Position numbers and translations under genes: made by a program. From a virus, in the IMG/VR virus record IMGVR_UViG_3300032291_002165, positions 1 through 57,343 of that record: a stretch of 57,343 nucleotides of DNA; one strand, written 5' to 3'. Positions 1 to 10,400 of this stretch are shown in pieces. The first letter of the stretch is position 1. Every line of letters starts with the position of its first letter. The notes under the pieces are model-generated. The model was not told the DNA's origin and searched no databases. It was given only the letters and a program-made list of their open reading frames with translations.

Positions 1-1781
1 ATTTCTGCGTATGCGTTAAGCATGTTGTCGCCAGGCATTGCAAGTGCAAGGTCAGCTGCCATTGCGTCTTTAACCCAAGCTGGGATAATTACGAGAAGTG
101 GTGCATCTGCCTCAAGACGGTGACGTGAACGGTATGCAGCTGCGGCGCGACCAACCTGTACTAGGAAGTCACGACCGAAACCGATTAGCGAAGTAGTTGT
201 AACAGCTGTTGAACCAGCTGCAATCTTCGATAGAAGGTTCTGCTCTGCTTCGCGTGCGTGCTGAACAAGACCAAGCTCGTTGTGACGAGCGATCAATTCA
301 GGGTATGCACGAGTTGCAAGGTTACCGAACTGCATCTGAAGTGTTACAGCGTCTGTTGCTACTGTTACTTCTGCTGCAGCTGCCACTGTCAAACTTGTCT
401 TAGCAGCTGGTGATGGAGTTGTAGCTGCATCATTAGCAGCAGTCCATACGCCAACAGCGTCTGCATAGTCTGAAAGAACAGGGGGTGTGATGAAGCGAAT
501 TCCGCCACGATCAGCCTGGAAACGAGGAAGCGCGTCACGAACTGGACGAGCTGTTGTTCCTAGACCAAAGATGTCGTACTTGACTTCAAATGGTGCTTGA
601 TGTCCACCAGCAGCAACAAGTGCCTCTGGGCCAGATACGGCTTGGACTTTTGCCCAGTTTGATTCTGCATCCTGTGTAAGGATGCGGGATTCTGGGAATG
701 ATGTGGATACGGATGCAACGATGTGTTGTTCTCCATCTCCACCATTCACACGGCGAAGCGTATGAATGCGTTTTGCCATAGCTTCTGCTACGGCGCTCAT
801 GTCATCCAGTGGGCTGCCAGCTGTGTACCCAGGAATATCTGCACCTGCCGTGATTGCCACGGGAGCGGCTGATACCTGAGCAACAGGACGGCGGTCCGCT
901 GGGACCTCTGGTGTGAGGTCGTTGCTGTTTGCAGCGGCGGTCACGGGTGCCTCCATTGTTTCCTGAGCCATTGGCTCAATTGTTGTTGGTGTTTCATTGA
1001 TAGATGCTTCTGCACCATCTGCAACGTCAGCTGCTGCATCATCTTCAGCTACTGCTGAATCTTCTGCTGCATCTTCAGCTACTTCTGCTGCTTCTGCGGT
1101 TGCGTCTGCTTCTGCTTCTACAGCCGGGGCTGCTTCGTCTTCTGCTGATGCGGTAACTGGAACTTCGGCAACTGGTGCCTCGGTTACTGTCTCGGTTGTG
1201 ATTTCAGTTGAGAGCTCGGCGGTCTTTTCCACCTCTGTTGACGCTTCGGTCATGTTCTTCTTCTTCTCTTCCTCTGCTTTTTTCTCTTCTTCAGTCATTT
1301 CGACTTTAGGAGCTTCTTCAGCAGGTGTTGGGGCTTCAGCCATTGGGGCATCCGCTACTGGAATTTCCTCTTCCATTGGAGCTGCTTTTGCTTCTTCAGC
1401 AGGAGCTTCTTCCTTCTTATCCTCAGCAGGCATTGCTGCTTCGGCTTCAGGCATTGGCTTTGCTTCTTCAGCAGGCATCTCTTTTGGTGATTCGGAAGAA
1501 TCAGAACCATCTTCCTTGGTTTCGCCATCTTGCCCGTATACACGGGTCGCAGCTTCAGCGGCCCGCTGGGCGAGCTCTGTGACTGCGGCCTCACGTTGCT
1601 TCAGTTCTGTACGAACGGAGTCAAGCATGTCGGCAAGCGACGTCATCGCGTCAACTGATTGTGGAGTTGGGTCCTCCCCCTCAACCGTTTCGAATTCGCT
1701 GATAATCGACTTCTGGAGCTCAGCGACTTGTTTGTCGTCGAGTTCAGCAAGCTGATCCATCATCTCTTTGATTCGGTCCAC
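1..1781 (-). CDS. Major capsid protein precursor with acidic N-terminal scaffold-like arm (3' end outside window)
   Basis: About 593 codons lie in the window; the C-terminus runs off base 1. The GTG at 1779-1781 is chosen because an AAGGAGG ribosome site lies a few bases upstream. Residues 1-90 are charged and helical (MDRIKEMMDQLAELDDKQ at the start). Residues of about 90-280 are a low-complexity run of Glu, Ala, Pro and Lys. The folded part starts near residue 283 and contains GIRFITPPVLSDYAD and PAWVKDAMAADLALAMPG, the pattern of HK97-fold capsids in actinobacteriophages (family knowledge). It lies directly downstream of the protease gene, as expected for a capsid. The acidic arm probably acts as a fused scaffold cut off during maturation (inference). 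The alanine- and serine-rich frame on the opposite strand is only a shadow of this arm. Confidence 0.85.
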   Translation of the reverse strand, partial: MDRIKEMMDQLAELDDKQVAELQKSIISEFETVEGEDPTPQSVDAMTSLADMLDSVRTELKQREAAVTELAQRAAEAATRVYGQDGETKEDGSDSSESPKEMPAEEAKPMPEAEAAMPAEDKKEEAPAEEAKAAPMEEEIPVADAPMAEAPTPAEEAPKVEMTEEEKKAEEEKKKNMTEASTEVEKTAELSTEITTETVTEAPVAEVPVTASAEDEAAPAVEAEADATAEAAEVAEDAAEDSAVAEDDAAADVADGAEASINETPTTIEPMAQETMEAPVTAAANSNDLTPEVPADRRPVAQVSAAPVAITAGADIPGYTAGSPLDDMSAVAEAMAKRIHTLRRVNGGDGEQHIVASVSTSFPESRILTQDAESNWAKVQAVSGPEALVAAGGHQAPFEVKYDIFGLGTTARPVRDALPRFQADRGGIRFITPPVLSDYADAVGVWTAANDAATTPSPAAKTSLTVAAAAEVTVATDAVTLQMQFGNLATRAYPELIARHNELGLVQHAREAEQNLLSKIAAGSTAVTTTSLIGFGRDFLVQVGRAAAAYRSRHRLEADAPLLVIIPAWVKDAMAADLALAMPGDNMLNAYAE

Positions 1782-1947
1782 TGTCCCTCCTTAGGGCAGT
1801 TAGTTAGAGCAAAGTTGCTCTAGTGAGTTATGATCAGTCGAGGCGAGGGACTCCGAGACGCTTAACGCGTGGAGGCACTCCACCTGATTTAAATAGTACA
1901 TCGGATTTAAATAGGTGATTGTACGATTTTTAGACAACTTCTGGTTC
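1782..1947 (-). other. Capsid leader region with two hairpins and a direct repeat
   Basis: This is the longest gap in the structural block. It holds a perfect hairpin at 1805-1822 (arms TAGAGCAA, two-base loop), a second at 1869-1883 (arms GTGGAG, loop GCA), and a direct repeat GATTTAAATAG at 1886-1896 and 1904-1914. It is the 5' leader of the capsid message, so a terminator/processing or mRNA-stability role that sets capsid dosage is plausible. I see no coding potential here. Confidence 0.45.
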
Positions 1948-4900
1948 TTAGGTAAGAAGCCTTAAAAGCTTCGCCATTTGTGAGGAAATCTCTGACTGGT
2001 TGTAATAATCAGCACCAGACATAAAGCTCTTCAATTCTTCAGTTGCTATATCGGCATCTTCCTGACCAATTTTATCTTCAACCTTTTTAATCATATCTTC
2101 CATGAGCTTTTGAAGGGCTGGAGGGACATCTGAGAATCTAATCTTGGTGGCAGTCTCTCCGAAGGCAAAAGGAAGGTTTGCAATAACCTTTCCAAGCTCG
2201 GCGGAACTGTTTCTAATGTTCTCTAAAGCTTCAGGATTCAATGCTTTTGTGTCCAATCGGTCAATAATTCCCATCAAATCGTCTGCAGCCTTAGCTGATT
2301 TCTTGTAATCTCCAGCGTTGTCAAGGTTTTCAGCCTCTTCAACCTTTTCAACTACACGAGAAAGACCAGCAGTGCCTAAGTCAGACTTAAGACGGGCTAG
2401 AACTAAACGAAACTTCCCTTGTGCATCTCTAGGCTGAGTATCAGGGGTGTATTTTCCCGATTCAACTGGTGCTTTCCCACGATTCATTCGCTCTACTTTT
2501 AGAGCCTCAATTTCCTCAGGTGAGAGGTCTTTAATTTCTGGGTCAATAGCAAAGCTATCTGCCGTATCTCCTTCTAAAAAAAGTGCTTCTAAATTCTCTA
2601 AAAGACCTTCTGAATTGCCTGAAGCTGTCATTGCTTCAGCGATACGTTCGCGCATATCTTTTGCAATGTCATCAATACTGAAATCTGCTGATGCAACTTT
2701 CCATGTATCAGGGATTAACTCTGGACGGTCAAGACCACGAGCACGGCGTGTGATGTGCTTACGAACAGCAGCTTTTGCTCCTGGCTTGGCACGACCATAT
2801 GCATGAATTGCGTTCTTTAAGTCTTCTACGTTTCTAATTGGAAATGAGCCATCTGGCATAGCCTTCTTCTCACGAGCTAGACGCTCACGAACACGGCGTG
2901 GGACAACAGCAAGTTCTTCAGTGTTGTCATCAATCATCTGAATCATGTAGTCAGATTCTTCATCTTTTGCCTTCTTAACACGAGCGGCAAGTTCTGCCTT
3001 TCTCTCTTCAAGAATTGACATCTGAACACTTGCTACACGAGCCTTTACTTCTTCAGCAGCAGCAACAAGTGGCTGATTCTGCTTAGCTTCAAGGGCATCA
3101 ATCTTCTTATTAAGCTCTGCAAGTGGGTCGTGCTTTAGCTGAGCCAAAACATTGGCACCAGCTGCAACAAGGGCCATTACCTGACCTGATGCAACACGAG
3201 CACGAGCAATCGGGAAGCCTGGAACATTTACTTGACATACTGCGACAAGCTCAAGGTGACCCTTGATTGGACGCCAGTCTCCCGATGGTGCTGAGGCACG
3301 GGCAGCGCGGATTTGCTCGGGGGTTGTGCCTGGGCGTAAAGCACCAGAAACCCAAATTCCGTAAGCATCCTCTCCTGCGTGCACATCTGCGAAAGCTGAT
3401 GCAGTGTCGTCATAATGACGAACTGCTTCCTCTGCAGAAGCTTCTAGACCAGCGTGACCGCCAGCCAAAGTTAGTTGTCCAACAGGCATATCTGAACCTT
3501 CAGCAGTGCGAAGTGTTCCTGTGTGGAAATAAGCATATTTACTACGACTACGAGGTGGTCGTGTTCCAAAAGACATTCCAATGTGGTCTACATGCCAAGC
3601 AGCAATGTGACCGAATACGCGACCCTCATCTGTAACTGTGAGTGGGGTTGCTTTAGTTAGCTTTGGGTTGTCAAACCATGATGTAGGAGGTTCTACTGGA
3701 ATCGCTCCAGCAACCATTCCACAAGCGACCAACGCAGATGCGTCTAGTGGACTCATCCCTTCGACATATACTCCGTCTGGTAACACTTCATCCTCCTGAA
3801 TACCGTTGCCATCATCAACGATTTGGATATAACACTCTTGAAATGCTGGCTTAGGCACGATGGTTACTGCCATTACACGAGCACTTTTGATAACTATTCT
3901 ACCTGACTCGATTTTCCTTGTATCCTCAGAATCATCGCCAGTAGGTTCTTTTGCCTCTTCTTCATCTGCTTCAAATTTGTCCATATCAGCAGATACTCCA
4001 CGGATAAATCCGTTGCGAACTAGGCGTTCAGCTTCTTTGCCATACTCCCCGAGATCGAATACACCGTAAGCATTTCCGATGCCTTGGTCTGTTCTTTCCA
4101 TGTGGGTAATTTGACCGACAACGACAGAACCATCATGGCCCTGACCTGTTTTAATCTGCCATAGAAGTGGCAGTGGCAAATCTCTTGTATTGATGGAGCC
4201 AGACTCAAAGATACGTCCGTCACCTGATTCCATATTTTCTGGAATAACCAAAGGAATAATGAATTTTGAACCATGCTCGGAAGCTACAACGCCTTCTCTG
4301 CCGACCATGCGTGAACGAGCAGCTTCTGCACGAGCGTGAAGAGTGAACTCTCCAATAATAGTTTCTTCGGTTTTAACTGCTTCAATAGATGAAACAATTG
4401 ACTTCTTTTTCATACCTGGATTTCGCTTATCTCCCGGCCACATCCCAGTCATTTCCTTATGACGAAGAGCGCAGTAGCCTTTAGCGCGAGGGCCCATATA
4501 TTTAGCAAGGTACTTATGGCAACGAGTCCAATCCCCTGGGCTGTTCCAACGAATCTTTAGACCGCCCTTACCAGTTGTCCAGTATCGACGAAGCTTCTCG
4601 GCGTTGCCACGGTTTCTATCTAGACCGCCAGCAGCAATAAGTGAAGCAATTAGAGGGTTATTAGAAAGCGCTACAGCAGCAGGGAATCGAAGTGAAGCAA
4701 CCACGACTCCGCCATCAATCTGCTTTGTTACCTCAGCAAGATTAGTGTTATCTAAAACGATAACAGGGGGTGGTGTAGGGCTGTTGAGGTCATTGAGAAT
4801 ACGGTCATCGCGTTCCCATTTGCCTGGCTTGCGCTTGAATGTTGTTGGTGTGTTGCTCTTTTTATTTGCAGGAACAACAGAGACTAACTCCATTACAGCC

Positions 4901-6816
4901 TGAGGATCATCTGGTGCAACAATAGCTAAGAACATTGGAGGAACATCAGAGTTTTCTGGTGTTATCTCTGCTTCTGTTCCAGCAGCAATAAGAGTCTTTT
5001 CGTTTGAGTTAGATACATCAAATCGTCTATCCCAAGCGGCTTTATTTTCTTTAGTATAAACTTTTTTACGATCAAGTTTGTCATCAAATTTTACATAATC
5101 GCTAGCAGGCGGAACATACCAACCACGATTGTGGTAGCCAACATCACCAGCTTTATTGGTGTATTTCTTATCTAACCAATCACGGAGGAGCGGTTCGTTA
5201 TAAGCATTTGGTGTTGTTGCAGGGTTAAATCCAGGCTTAGTAGTTCCATCAGGATTAAAAGAGCCCTTGTAGTACTCACCTAAAACAGTGTTCATATCAG
5301 GTTCTTCTTTGTAAACCATTGGAGGGATTGGGTCGCCAGAATATTCTGGTGAGAGGCGTTGACCTGCAACCCAAGCCCCCCAATCGTTAACAAGAAGGTT
5401 TGTATCTGGAGCACTAAGAGGTGGAAGACGACCAGGTAATTGAGCAAGAGGCTCGTCAATTGCTACACGAGGCTCTCCCAAAATGCCTGAAAAATCTAGG
5501 TTATTTGCTGGAAAATTTGATTGTGAGACAGGTTCAAATGTGCTGATTTCCTGAGTTGTATTGGCAGGAACATTGACTGTTCTTCCATCCTCAAGAAGAA
5601 CACTTACTTCCTGCTTTGCAGGGTCCATTGCAGTGATTTGACCCTTGTATTTATAGTCTCCACCAATAACAACAGTAGAGCCGTTCTTAGCAAACTTACC
5701 TAACTTATCTCGCACTTGAGTCTGAGCATTTTCAGAACGCTCTTCAGGTGTGTAGTTGCCATCTGTTGCAGCAGGAGCCTCTCCTGCGGCTAAAAGACCA
5801 TCCATATCCCAATCGTCAGACTCTTCAACTTCATCTGAGCTAAGTTGATCAATAAACTTCCAGTCAAGTTCTGGAATTGCTTGTTCAAACATATCTGTTT
5901 CGTCAAAGTCAATCTTTTGAACATTGATGTACTCCATTGGAGTGCTATCAAGCATTGCTGAAATTTTAATTGCAGACTCTCGGTCTACAGGTGTGTGAAT
6001 CTTTTGCACCTTGTCATATGGGTCATCAAGAGACTTGTCATATGTGTGGAAATCATTCTCAATGTTTCCTAAGTCATCCCAAGCTCCGTCGTCCCAGAAC
6101 TTGCATGTTCCGTCATCTTCTACCTTGTAGAGACGGTCAATGCCTGAACCATCTAGACGGATTCGAATAAAGAATTCTGGTTCCATCTCTGATGGCATAA
6201 ATGAGTTGTAATCAACTCGGTCCATTGGTGCATAGTCATGCATTCCAAGACCTGCAGTAATAGAAGTATTTGCCTTCTTCTTGTTTTCTCTATCAACAAT
6301 TGCTGATGCCCAACGTTCTGCGGCATCTCCACCCCAAAGAGCCCAAGCAATACGGCCATTTGATGGGTAATTGTCTTGTCCAGGCTTATATCCCTTGCCT
6401 TTTTTATCTACTTCATGTCGTGGGAAGTATTTTGCAATATGACGAACCTTGCGAATACCAATCTGACCACCACGAGCAAGTGTGCGAGCAGTATTAAGAC
6501 CAACTGGTGTTCCACCACGGTTCTCCTCCTTGCGCCACTCAAGACCACGCTTTGCTTCGGCAACTACAGCATCTGGAATTGTGTACATACGGTCATTACT
6601 AGCAAAAACACGGATATCTAAATCCGTCATGGCAGCATTAGCAAGCTCTACAGCTGTGTCTTTTGGCTTCTTGCCATAAGAGTTCCAGTCAATAGAAGCT
6701 ATAAGTGCTTTTTCATTGCCAACTTGAACAACAGAGTTTGCTGCTTCGTCAACAACTGCACCAAAGCCCTCTTTAATAAAGAGAACTAGATTGCCTTTTC
6801 TGCCTGCGTATTCCAC
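1948..6816 (-). CDS. Giant capsid maturation protease / head polyprotein
   Basis: 1622 residues from the GTG at 6814-6816, which follows the upstream stop by a few bases; an in-frame ATG at 6867 lies inside the upstream gene and is less likely. Modules in order: residues 1-130, a head-associated domain with AWALWGGDAAERWASAIV; a KOW-like strand-rich segment; near 742-795 a motif with LRRYWTTGKGGLKIRW and GYCALRHKEMTG, common in actinophage maturation-protease genes; about 815-1000, a prohead-protease-like core (IIGEFTLHARAEAAR ... GVSADMDKF); near 1040-1200 a GRVFGHIAAWHVDHIG domain seen in the same family; near 1320-1345 a small MPDGSFPIRNVEDLKNA helical module. Family knowledge assigns cleavage of the capsid scaffold arm during head maturation. 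The role of the flanking modules is unknown. It sits between small genes and the capsid gene. Confidence 0.8.
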   Translation of the reverse strand: MEYAGRKGNLVLFIKEGFGAVVDEAANSVVQVGNEKALIASIDWNSYGKKPKDTAVELANAAMTDLDIRVFASNDRMYTIPDAVVAEAKRGLEWRKEENRGGTPVGLNTARTLARGGQIGIRKVRHIAKYFPRHEVDKKGKGYKPGQDNYPSNGRIAWALWGGDAAERWASAIVDRENKKKANTSITAGLGMHDYAPMDRVDYNSFMPSEMEPEFFIRIRLDGSGIDRLYKVEDDGTCKFWDDGAWDDLGNIENDFHTYDKSLDDPYDKVQKIHTPVDRESAIKISAMLDSTPMEYINVQKIDFDETDMFEQAIPELDWKFIDQLSSDEVEESDDWDMDGLLAAGEAPAATDGNYTPEERSENAQTQVRDKLGKFAKNGSTVVIGGDYKYKGQITAMDPAKQEVSVLLEDGRTVNVPANTTQEISTFEPVSQSNFPANNLDFSGILGEPRVAIDEPLAQLPGRLPPLSAPDTNLLVNDWGAWVAGQRLSPEYSGDPIPPMVYKEEPDMNTVLGEYYKGSFNPDGTTKPGFNPATTPNAYNEPLLRDWLDKKYTNKAGDVGYHNRGWYVPPASDYVKFDDKLDRKKVYTKENKAAWDRRFDVSNSNEKTLIAAGTEAEITPENSDVPPMFLAIVAPDDPQAVMELVSVVPANKKSNTPTTFKRKPGKWERDDRILNDLNSPTPPPVIVLDNTNLAEVTKQIDGGVVVASLRFPAAVALSNNPLIASLIAAGGLDRNRGNAEKLRRYWTTGKGGLKIRWNSPGDWTRCHKYLAKYMGPRAKGYCALRHKEMTGMWPGDKRNPGMKKKSIVSSIEAVKTEETIIGEFTLHARAEAARSRMVGREGVVASEHGSKFIIPLVIPENMESGDGRIFESGSINTRDLPLPLLWQIKTGQGHDGSVVVGQITHMERTDQGIGNAYGVFDLGEYGKEAERLVRNGFIRGVSADMDKFEADEEEAKEPTGDDSEDTRKIESGRIVIKSARVMAVTIVPKPAFQECYIQIVDDGNGIQEDEVLPDGVYVEGMSPLDASALVACGMVAGAIPVEPPTSWFDNPKLTKATPLTVTDEGRVFGHIAAWHVDHIGMSFGTRPPRSRSKYAYFHTGTLRTAEGSDMPVGQLTLAGGHAGLEASAEEAVRHYDDTASAFADVHAGEDAYGIWVSGALRPGTTPEQIRAARASAPSGDWRPIKGHLELVAVCQVNVPGFPIARARVASGQVMALVAAGANVLAQLKHDPLAELNKKIDALEAKQNQPLVAAAEEVKARVASVQMSILEERKAELAARVKKAKDEESDYMIQMIDDNTEELAVVPRRVRERLAREKKAMPDGSFPIRNVEDLKNAIHAYGRAKPGAKAAVRKHITRRARGLDRPELIPDTWKVASADFSIDDIAKDMRERIAEAMTASGNSEGLLENLEALFLEGDTADSFAIDPEIKDLSPEEIEALKVERMNRGKAPVESGKYTPDTQPRDAQGKFRLVLARLKSDLGTAGLSRVVEKVEEAENLDNAGDYKKSAKAADDLMGIIDRLDTKALNPEALENIRNSSAELGKVIANLPFAFGETATKIRFSDVPPALQKLMEDMIKKVEDKIGQEDADIATEELKSFMSGADYYNQSEISSQMAKLLRLLT

Positions 6817-6820
6817 AGTT

Positions 6821-7117
6821 CTACTCCGTCTCTTCTGGGGCTGCATAAGCCTCAAGATCAGTTTCATTCATCTTTTCTCCAGAATCAAACTTATCTACGA
6901 GGTCTTTCCACATATTTACTTTAATATCAGTGATGTTTGAACCATCATATTTATCTGCTTCTTCAGAGTTCATCGGAATCCACTTACTATTAGAGCGAGC
7001 AAAAGTTCCCAAACCATTTACAGTGAAAACAACAGCAACTAATTCACCACTATCTGGGTTTGTAAGTGCTTCAACAGATTGTTCTAAATCAACTGTTTCT
7101 TCGTTAGAAATTGCCAT
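6821..7117 (-). CDS. Small head-region protein of unknown function
   Basis: 98 residues from the ATG at 7115-7117 (MAISNEETVDLEQSVEAL), chosen because GAGGAGG stands six bases before it; a longer frame upstream overlaps the previous gene. The 5' end overlaps the preceding gene by 14 bases. The protein is acidic with alternating strands and a helical C-terminal tail and no recognisable motif. It lies between the two giant virion polyproteins, so a minor head or assembly role is likely by position only. Confidence 0.75.
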   Translation of the reverse strand: MAISNEETVDLEQSVEALTNPDSGELVAVVFTVNGLGTFARSNSKWIPMNSEEADKYDGSNITDIKVNMWKDLVDKFDSGEKMNETDLEAYAAPEETE

Positions 7118-7421
7118 TTCGAGCCTCCTCAAGGTTTTCTTCGCCAATCCACTCGGTGTCTTCCTCTAAAAGAGGACGAACTAGGTAATTTCCGTCGTAA
7201 GATGGAAACTCAATTGTACCTTTTTCCTCGTCTATAGATATCTGTTCTAGGTCAACAGGAAAAACATGTGCACCAATAATTGTCAGATTATTGTCCTCTT
7301 CCTCAGGTGAATACCCAAAGTAAGTTACTTTTCCAACAAGGCGCTTGTAGGGCATCTCACCAGAAAGTTTTTCAAGAACCGCTGGTCCTTCTATGATGAC
7401 TTTTTCAATTTGGAGACTCAT
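7104..7421 (-). CDS. Small head-region protein of unknown function
   Basis: 105 residues; its ATG overlaps the stop of the 3151-residue gene (TAATG), implying translational coupling. Predominantly beta-type sequence (GKVTYFGYSPEEEDNNLTI) with an acidic C-terminus and no known motif. By position it is a virion or assembly factor; nothing in the sequence identifies a reaction. Confidence 0.75.
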   Translation of the reverse strand: MSLQIEKVIIEGPAVLEKLSGEMPYKRLVGKVTYFGYSPEEEDNNLTIIGAHVFPVDLEQISIDEEKGTIEFPSYDGNYLVRPLLEEDTEWIGEENLEEARNGNF

Positions 7422-10400
7422 TATTTACCTTTCACAATCTGTGCGTATTCAGGTAATCCAGCAGCAAGCAGTTTCTTCACAAGAGCTGCTCGGACAGCAT
7501 CAGACATACTTACGCTTGAGAGATCAGCCCATGAAAGATTCTTCTTCCACATAATCTCGCCGCCGCCACTCTTAAGTTTTCCGATTACATCTTCTGCGTC
7601 AGATACGAGCTGTCCATACTTATCTCCGCCGTTCTTGTAGAAGTCCATTCTACGAAGAAGCTTACTTGCATCAAACGAGAAGCTCAGGCTTGAACCGCTG
7701 CTTGGGGAAGATGATTGATGAGTAAACATATAGTTTCCACCGTTGGCTTTTACATCTGCTTTGGAAGACATACCGTTGGTGTTAATTCCATCCATCCAAC
7801 GATTTGTCGTGGAATACAACCCTCCAGATTGGAATATTTCAAATAAGAAGTCTGCCATAGCTTCAGTTCCGTTTGGAGTAGAAGACTGCCAAGTGTGGTT
7901 GAAGTAATTAATTTTTGTTTCGCTAGCAATCTTGTCTGCAACACTTTGAGGAGCTAGATAGCTAATACGACCACGACCCTCTTTATCAACAACAATCTCT
8001 ACATCGTCTGCAGTAAATCCATAGTCATCCTTGATTTGTTGAAGAATCTTGTCGCGAAGTTCGCCAGCATAGTTCTTTGTTCCATCTGTGCTTCGTCCAT
8101 AAAGCCAAATCATCTTGTTTTCAACAAGACCTTTAATGTCCTCCTTAGTTGCTGGACGAACACTGTCCACGCCACCCATTGCCTTAATTGCATCTTCAAT
8201 GTCTTTTTCGGTGGCGTTTGCTGGAAGAAATATTTCTACTTTATTATGGAATGCAACAGAGTTGTTGCTGTTGCTTGCATGATTAAAGAAGTTAGCTTTC
8301 TCTGCACCTTTCTTTGCACGATGAAGTTTGAATGTTCCTTTTCCAGCTTTTCCGCTGTAAGTAACACCAGTTCCACTTTGGTCAACAGAGCTACTGTCCC
8401 ACTTTTTAGAGTACTTTAACGAACCATCTGGTTGTTTTTCCCATTTATCAATATCTAAACCAGAAGACTTATCAATGCTTGCATCGTCTATCATTTCAGC
8501 GACTCGTGGGTTTGCTGCCCAGTCGGTAAGAGTGAATGTAACTCTAATAGATTCTTTTCCACCTTTTGCAGTTACTTTTTGAACACGAAGCTCTAAGTCC
8601 TCAATTGCATCAGAGTCTGCAAGAACTGTCGCTCCTTTAGCTGCTTCTAATGGGTTGTCACCTTTTGCCACCTTTAATGCATCAGCAAGGCTTGGTGCAT
8701 TGTCTACAGGAGACTTAGACCAATCTGCTGGTGCATTTGGAGTCTGAAGTGAGAAACCAGGTCCGTTAACTTCAAACTTAGATTTAAGAGCTTTTGCTTC
8801 TGCTTCTTGCTGAGCCTTCTTTTTCTTTTCTTCTAGCTCTTTAGCGTATTTTTCACCTTTAGCTTTAGAAGCAGCACGGGACTTCTCAAGAAGTGTGGTG
8901 TCTACATCAATGCCTAGCTCTTTAGACTGCTCAACAGTTAGGAACTTCTCACGGCTCCACACCTTGTCTGACTTAAGAGTTTGACCCTTACCAGCAAGAG
9001 GTCCATCAAAGTATGTAACTTCAACTTCACCAGTCTTTGAATTAGTCTTTGTGATAACACCATGACTTGTTAAGTCTTGGTCGTTAGCATTTGTTGAAGC
9101 GTTAGAGACAATAATTCCTGGAACAAGGTTCTTAGATTCAGGGTCTTTAACAAAGTCACCTTTTAGGAACTCTTTGTAGTCAGAATAACTATCTGCACCA
9201 AAGTAAGACATGTGTTCATTTTCATTCTTCTTTGCAGCAAGTGCCTCTACATCTTTAAGAGCTTTTGCTCCTTGTAGAGATGGAGCATCGTATGTAGGAA
9301 TTTCTGCTGGAGTTGCGTCAACCTCTGGTGTAGAAGGTGTTGAAGGCGAGCTTGGTGTTGGTGTTGGTGTTGTCTTTGTTCCACCGCTACCTCCACCGCT
9401 TGGTCCATCTAAAATTTCAAGGTATGTAGACACCTTCCAGTTTTTCTTCCCAGTGTCATCCCATTTAATTTTTGCAACGTCTGTGTAGGTATATCCTTCT
9501 GGCTTGAGCTTAGACTTACCTGTAACAAGTTCATCCTTAAGAGAGATAACAACACCAGTCTTGCCAGTCTTAATATCTTTAACTTTCTGTCCAACCTTGA
9601 CGATGCTAACTCCGTCTGCTGAAACATAAGAACCCTTTTGAGTAGGAATTGCAGCAGGAAGAATACTTCCAGGAGTTTCTGCTTTAGCCTTAGCCTTAAC
9701 CTTTGCAGGTGTGACCTTTGCTTTCCACTTTTCACTCTCGATACGGCTCTTGAGAGCGGTAAATGAATGCCAACGACCCTTAAGGTTTTTAACCTTGCTT
9801 GTTCCGTCTGGGCCAGTAATGCGATGATAAACACTAAATGTGTTATCAGAATTGCGCTTTACAAGAACATCAAACTTATCTGTTCCGTTTGTCTGTGAGA
9901 ACACAACGATGTGACCATTTGGAAGTGTGGTGCTTGAGTATTCCTCTTGTACCTTCTTCCAGATAAGGTCTGGATCCATTGGAGTCTTTGCTTCTGCAGC
10001 AAGCTCTTCTGTTGTGACTGATTCAAGAACTTCAGCTGGTACATCTTCATCGCCGTCTTCTGGTGTGAGAGATTGACTGAGGTCGCTTGTAATTTTTTCT
10101 TCTGGAGTTGCATCAGGTGATGTCTTTGGGGCATCGATATCACTGATGATTGAGTCGATAAGGTCGTTATTAACGCCTTCTTGACCTTTAAGAGCTTCTA
10201 GAAGGTCTTTTGTCTTACCCTTAGAACCAAATAGTTTCTCAGCAAGGTTTGATACTTCATCAAGAACCTTTTGCTTTTCTGCTTCTGGTAGAGAGGTTGA
10301 CTTCTCTGTCTCAGTTAGAGGAGTGTCAACAGGATTTAGAGGCTCAATGTTGTCATTTGCAGAAGGAGTAATTCCACCGTCTGGAGATTCAGCAATTGCC

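Noticed and set aside
997-1755. A 252-residue plus-strand Ala/Ser-rich frame
   Set aside because: It is the complementary shadow of the Glu/Ala-rich arm of the capsid gene, has no ribosome site and repeats the codon pattern of the other strand.
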